Shown: piece by piece, positions 60,412 to 64,000 of the stretch
Position numbering within the stretch: position 1 is the stretch's first letter
Layout of the letters: each line of letters begins with the position of its first letter
Assembly (NCBI RefSeq): GCF_050971785.1
Contig: NZ_JBPCCU010000007.1
Span: 434,001 to 498,000, forward strand
Direction: 5' to 3'
DNA length: 64,000 nt
DNA from: Actinomadura_E scrupuli
GTDB lineage: Bacteria > Actinomycetota > Actinomycetes > Streptosporangiales > Streptosporangiaceae
Made by a program: the position numbers and the translations under genes
The notes under the pieces: generated by a model
Told to the model about the DNA's origin: nothing
Seen by the model: only the letters and a program-made list of their open reading frames with translations
Databases searched by the model: none

Positions 60412-61686
60412 TCACAGGTAGCGGAGCCACAGGTAGGGGACGCACAGGGCCACCGTCACCACGGTGACGATCAGGCCGTACTTGGTGAACCCCCAGAAAC
60501 CGATGCGCTGTCCCGCTCGTTCGGCGATACCGAGCACGACGACGTTGGCGGAGGCGCCGATGGCGGTGGCGTTGCCGCCCAGGTCCGCGCCGAGCGCCAG
60601 GGCCCACCAGAGCACGTGCCCGTCCGGACCGGCCGGGGCGGCGAGGTCGGACACGATGGGGCTCATGGTGGCGACGTAGGGGATGTTGTCGATGATCGCC
60701 GATAGCAGTGCGGAGGCGCCGAGCAGGAGCATGGCGGCGAAGCCGAGGCGGCCGCCGGTGAGGTCGGCGGCGGCCTGGGAGATGCCGCCGATGACGCCGG
60801 TCTCCACCAGCCCGCCGACCATGACGAACAGCCCGGCGAAGAACACCAGGGTCGGCCACTCGACCTCTTCCAGTGCCTCGGCGGTGGTGACCTTCGTGGC
60901 GGCGATGAGCAGCCCGCCTCCCAGCAGCGCGACCACAGACGGCTCGTAGTGCAGGACGGGGTGCAGCACGAACGCGGCCAGCACCAACGCCAGCACAACC
61001 AGGCACTGGACCAGCAGCACGCGGTCCTTGATCGCCTCGCGTTCGTTGAGCGCCATCACCTCCGCGACCCGGTCGGGGTCGTAGTGGAAGTCCTTGCGGA
61101 ACAGCCACCGGCACAACAGGCAGAACACCACCATCAGCCCTGCGATCAGCGGTGCGAGATTGGCCAGGAAATCGTTGAACGACAGGCCCGCCCGGCTGGC
61201 GATGATGATGTTCGGCGGGTCCCCGATCAGCGTCGCCGTACCTCCAATGTTGGAGGCCATCACCTCGGCGATCAGGTACGGGGCGGCGCGCAGGGCGAGC
61301 CGTTCGCACACCAGGAACGTCACCGGCGCGACCAGCAGCACCGTCGTGACGTTGTCCAGCAACGCGGACGCGCACCCGGTGATCACCACGAGCATGACCA
61401 TCAGCGGGTAGGGCCTGCCGCGGGCCTTCTTGGCCGCCCAGATCGCGACGTACTCGAACACGCCGGTCTGCCGCAGCACCGACACGATGACCATCATGCC
61501 CAGCAGCAGGAAGACGACGTTCCAGTCGATCCCGGTGCGGGAGTCGAAGAACGCCTTGTCGGCGTCGCTGATGTGCAGCAACAGCATCAGTGCGGCACCA
61601 CCGAGCGCGACCTTCGTGCGATGGACCTTCTCGGAGGCGAGCAGCGCGTACGCGACGACGAAGATCGAGATTGCGGCGACGGCCAC
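60412..61686 (-). CDS. ArsB/NhaD-type (SLC13-like ion transporter superfamily) membrane transporter
   Basis: 424 residues from GTG 61686; the frame is open to 61830, but the extra N-terminus is basic and not helical. About 11-12 membrane helices with the twin motifs SALLDNVTTVLLVAPVTFL and SAIIDNIPYVATMSP, typical of ArsB/NhaD/CitM transporters. MASNIGGTATLIGDPPNIIIAS matches NhaD-like sodium/proton antiporters and some arsenite pumps. No other ars genes are present nearby. It is divergent from a CBS gene; the 134-base gap shows no DosR-like box. Confidence 0.87.
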   Translation of the reverse strand: MAVAAISIFVVAYALLASEKVHRTKVALGGAALMLLLHISDADKAFFDSRTGIDWNVVFLLLGMMVIVSVLRQTGVFEYVAIWAAKKARGRPYPLMVMLVVITGCASALLDNVTTVLLVAPVTFLVCERLALRAAPYLIAEVMASNIGGTATLIGDPPNIIIASRAGLSFNDFLANLAPLIAGLMVVFCLLCRWLFRKDFHYDPDRVAEVMALNEREAIKDRVLLVQCLVVLALVLAAFVLHPVLHYEPSVVALLGGGLLIAATKVTTAEALEEVEWPTLVFFAGLFVMVGGLVETGVIGGISQAAADLTGGRLGFAAMLLLGASALLSAIIDNIPYVATMSPIVSDLAAPAGPDGHVLWWALALGADLGGNATAIGASANVVVLGIAERAGQRIGFWGFTKYGLIVTVVTVALCVPYLWLRYL

Positions 61687-61820
61687 GCGTGGGCTCCCAG
61701 AAGCATCGAGGGTCGGCAAGGGCACCGCCGACCAGTCTTCCCGGCACACCTGTCCACGACGGTATCGGCACGAGCGCCCGAGCGGCGTCCACGCCGGCGC
61801 TGTGAGGTAGCGTCGCAGGG

Positions 61821-62279
61821 GTGCAGGCACACGAGCTGGCCGCCCCGTATCCGACGATACGGCTGGACACCAGCGCCCTCGAGGCGGCGCGGCTGCTGGC
61901 CGACCGCCGGCTCCCCGGCCTGATCGTGGTCGATGACCGGGACCACCCCGTCGCCGTGCTCCCCGGCTCCCAGCTCCTACGGCTGATCATCCCGCGCTAC
62001 GTCCAGGACGACCCCGCGCTCGCACGCGTCCTGGACGAAGCACACGCCGACCGGCTCTGCGACATCCTCGCCGGCAAGACCGTCGCGGACCTGCTGCCCA
62101 AGGACCGCACTCCCCTGCCGGTCGCCGCGCCCGACGACACCGTCATGGAGATCGCCGCGCTGATGGCCGCGCAACGCAGCCCGCTGGTCGCCGTCGTCGA
62201 GGCCGACAGCAAGACCGCTCCGCTGCTCGGCGCGATCAGCGTCGCCCAACTGCTGGCCCGGCTCCTGCCCGAGCGCTAG
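61821..62279 (+). CDS. CBS-domain protein
   Basis: 152 residues with two CBS motifs, about 7-60 (YPTIRLDTSALEAARLLADRRLPGLIVVDD) and about 90-148 (VADLLPKDRTPLPVAAPDDTVMEIAALMAAQRSPLVAVVE). Unlike the other CBS proteins in the window it has no BON domain or tail. GTG 61821 has AGGGGT upstream. Being divergent from the NhaD-like transporter, it could regulate that transporter through adenylate binding, as soluble CBS partners do for some antiporters and channels. Confidence 0.8.
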   Translation: MQAHELAAPYPTIRLDTSALEAARLLADRRLPGLIVVDDRDHPVAVLPGSQLLRLIIPRYVQDDPALARVLDEAHADRLCDILAGKTVADLLPKDRTPLPVAAPDDTVMEIAALMAAQRSPLVAVVEADSKTAPLLGAISVAQLLARLLPER

Positions 62280-62354
62280 CCGCCCGCCTGATCACGGGTC
62301 AAGCGATCACGGACCATCCGCCCCGGGGTTGAGGTCAACCGACCGCCGGCACGC

Positions 62355-62822
62355 TCAAGGGCGGCTGAGCGTGACCCAATGCACGCCGTCCTTGGAATGC
62401 TCCTCACCGCGGAACTGGGCACCGGACTGCCGGAGTCTGGCCTCGTACGGGCCGATGGTGATCTGGAGTTCGTCCATCCCGCCCGTCTTGCGCCAGGTCC
62501 ACGTCCCACCCCAGGTTTCGGACTCGTCGCCGATACGCCACTCGGTCAGCGTTCCATCCTGTTCCAGGACCATGCCGAACCGGTTTCCGGACTGAGTGAC
62601 CTTGGTCCAACGGCCCGAGACGTCGAGCGGGCCCGCGGAGGAACCGGGGAGGTTCGTCCAGATGCCCAGGCCGAGGCCGCCGATGCCCACGAGCGCGGTG
62701 ACCGCGGAAACGATCTTCGTGGCGCTGTTGGTATCGGCGACCGCCAACAAGACCGCTACCACCCCGATGATCACCACGGTGGCCACGGGCACCATTCGCT
62801 TGAGCCTCATGACCCACATCAT
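62355..62822 (-). CDS. Small membrane-anchored protein of unknown function
   Basis: 155 residues; not recognised. Two N-terminal hydrophobic helices (VPVATVVIIGVVAVLLAVA and IVSAVTALVGIGGLGLGIW) are followed by a beta-rich domain (DVSGRWTKVTQSGNRFGMVLEQDG ... WTWRKTGGMDELQITIG ... DGVHWVTLSRP) that resembles small lipocalin-like or META-like barrels, judged only from its alternating pattern. Starts: ATG 62822 or 62810. It is convergent with the CBS gene and 62 bases downstream of the flavoprotein gene. Confidence 0.6.
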   Translation of the reverse strand: MMWVMRLKRMVPVATVVIIGVVAVLLAVADTNSATKIVSAVTALVGIGGLGLGIWTNLPGSSAGPLDVSGRWTKVTQSGNRFGMVLEQDGTLTEWRIGDESETWGGTWTWRKTGGMDELQITIGPYEARLRQSGAQFRGEEHSKDGVHWVTLSRP

Positions 62823-62884
62823 CCATCGGCCGACACCGGCACAAGACGGATAGCGCCTGGTTTCATGCGGATCCGCAGCCGGCG

Positions 62885-64000
62885 TCAGAACACCGTTCCC
62901 ACATCCTTGGCGATGAGCTCGTCAGTCGCCCGCTCGGCCACCGCGGCGATCGTCATCGAGGGGTTGCAGGCCGCTGTGGTGCCCGGCATCAGCGATCCGT
63001 CCAGGACGTACAGACCGCGCTGCCCGAGTACCCGGCCGGCGAGGTCGCAGACGACCCCCATCGAGGCACCGCCCAGCGGATGCCAGGTGGAGGGGTACAC
63101 CGCGGTGGTGTCGGTGAGGACGGAACCCAGTCCAACGATCTTCGAGGCCCGCTGCTGGATCCGCTTGTACAGCACCGAGTCTCCGTCTTTGGGCCACTGG
63201 AGCACGGCGTCGTCCTTGGCGGAGTCATAGACGAACCAGCCCCGGCCCTGGCTCACCCCGAAGCCGACGAGCATGGTGGACCGCAGGTTGGGACTGGGCG
63301 GCAGGGATGCCTGGATGATCGTGTTGGCGGTGGCCGGAGTGCCCCACTCCTTGCTGCCGTACACGACCGGACCGCCCTGGGGGGCACCGAAGTCGTCCGC
63401 GAAGTCCGACCAGACGTAGATGCGGTCCCCGTTCGAGCCCCAGTTGGTGCCCAGCCCGTCGGGCATGTCAGGGATCTGGCCCTTGGCCGACGCGCGCATC
63501 AGCAACTTGGTGGTCCCGGCGGTTCCGGCCGCCATGACCAGCGCCTTGGCGGTGATGATCTTCTTTTCCAGGACGGTGCCGTCAGTGCCGATGCGATCGA
63601 CGTAGACCTGCCAGCGGCCGTCCGGGGCCTTGGCCACATCGGTGACGTTGTGCTGGGTGGCCACGGTCACCCGGCCGGTGGCCTCCGCGGCGGCGATGTA
63701 GGTGACGTCGACCGAATGCTTGCCGCCGTTGTTGACGCCCAGGGCGCAGTCGCCGTTGGTGTACGACGGTTTCATCTCGCCCTTCAGCTCGCGCAGCGCG
63801 AAGTTCCAGTCGATCGGCATCGGGATCTTCGACAGGTCGTAGCCGACACGCTTGATCTCGTTGGCGAACACCCGCGACGGCTGGTAGGTCGGGCTGTTGA
63901 TCAGCTCGTCGGGGGCGGTCTGGATCTGCAGCATCTGCGCGACGCGCGGGTAGTAGACGCTGTTCATCTTGGCGTAGTCGAGCTGCTCGGGCATGGTCGC
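62885..64000 (-). CDS. GMC/cholesterol-oxidase-like flavoprotein, C-terminal part (cut by window end)
   Basis: The open frame covers 371 or more residues and continues past the window edge, so the N-terminal FAD fold is missing. Visible features are the substrate and FAD-binding core (NGDCALGVNNGGKHSVDVTYI, VMAAGTAGTTKLLMRA), WGSNGDRIYVWSDF and the C-terminal active-site segment YPSTWHPLGGASMG with NPSMTIAAVAERA. This is the pattern of class I (non-covalent FAD) cholesterol oxidases, which turn 3-beta-hydroxysteroids into 4-en-3-ones with oxygen. A broader GMC oxidoreductase function is possible. Nothing links it to the dormancy genes. Confidence 0.85.
   Translation of the reverse strand, partial: ATMPEQLDYAKMNSVYYPRVAQMLQIQTAPDELINSPTYQPSRVFANEIKRVGYDLSKIPMPIDWNFALRELKGEMKPSYTNGDCALGVNNGGKHSVDVTYIAAAEATGRVTVATQHNVTDVAKAPDGRWQVYVDRIGTDGTVLEKKIITAKALVMAAGTAGTTKLLMRASAKGQIPDMPDGLGTNWGSNGDRIYVWSDFADDFGAPQGGPVVYGSKEWGTPATANTIIQASLPPSPNLRSTMLVGFGVSQGRGWFVYDSAKDDAVLQWPKDGDSVLYKRIQQRASKIVGLGSVLTDTTAVYPSTWHPLGGASMGVVCDLAGRVLGQRGLYVLDGSLMPGTTAACNPSMTIAAVAERATDELIAKDVGTVF

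Overview
The window is about 64 kb of very GC-rich DNA with many GTG starts, frequent 1-4 base stop/start overlaps and several apparently leaderless genes. This, together with a DevS/DevR (DosS/DosR) pair, Acg-type nitroreductases, many universal stress proteins (USPs) and a cholesterol-oxidase-like gene, points to an actinomycete. A filamentous soil genus related to Streptosporangium or Nonomuraea is my guess from overall gene content; no rRNA or tRNA gene is present to settle it.

Layout. 1-5.6 kb is ordinary accessory DNA: a TetR fragment, two small hypothetical/DinB-like genes, an SDR, a MarR regulator, an NAD-dependent epimerase and a second TetR gene. The SDR and MarR promoters carry the same inverted repeat. 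From 5.6 to about 51.3 kb the window is almost entirely a hypoxia/dormancy (DosR-type) gene set. In order it holds three USPs behind a GNAT/acyl-CoA-synthetase fusion; CBS-BON and a P2-type ATPase; a broken USP and gap; CBS-BON; an NAD-linked formate dehydrogenase whose catalytic subunit is disrupted; USP, beta-phosphoglucomutase-like HAD and GH65 phosphorylase; devS and devR; nitroreductase and phosphoketolase; a flavin-binding protein and CBS; flavodoxin and USP; a DoxX-like protein; a second nitroreductase; Hsp20; an Rv2004c-like kinase; USP; a P1B ATPase with a hemerythrin tail and CBS-BON; cytochrome bd with its CydDC exporter; an Rv0079-like ribosome hibernation factor; and a zinc alcohol dehydrogenase.

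A 14-base partial palindrome, best written GGGCCGAAGGTCCC (reverse GGGACCTTCGGCCC), lies about 35-100 bases before the start codon of most of these transcription units and in nearly every divergent intergenic gap. Its outer arms match the mycobacterial DosR box core GGGAC-N4-GTCCC. I infer a single DevR regulon packed into one contiguous block, whereas in Mycobacterium tuberculosis the equivalent genes are scattered.

Working together, the genes would sense loss of oxygen or NO (DevS GAF-heme), switch respiration to high-affinity cytochrome bd, reroute carbon through phosphoketolase, GAPDH, alcohol dehydrogenase and alpha-glucoside phosphorolysis, stall ribosomes, protect proteins (Hsp20), adjust ion gradients with three P-type ATPases, and sense adenylate charge through many USP and CBS proteins.

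51.4-64 kb is mixed: a SHOCT protein and CtpF-like ATPase (plausibly still dormancy related), an ArsR-SulP operon with a perfect 24-base palindromic operator, an ABC-2 exporter operon with an alpha/beta hydrolase, a CaCA exchanger, an ArsB/NhaD-type antiporter divergent from a CBS protein, a small membrane protein and a cholesterol-oxidase-like GMC flavoprotein cut by the window end. No CRISPR array, tRNA, rRNA, insertion sequence or prophage was seen.
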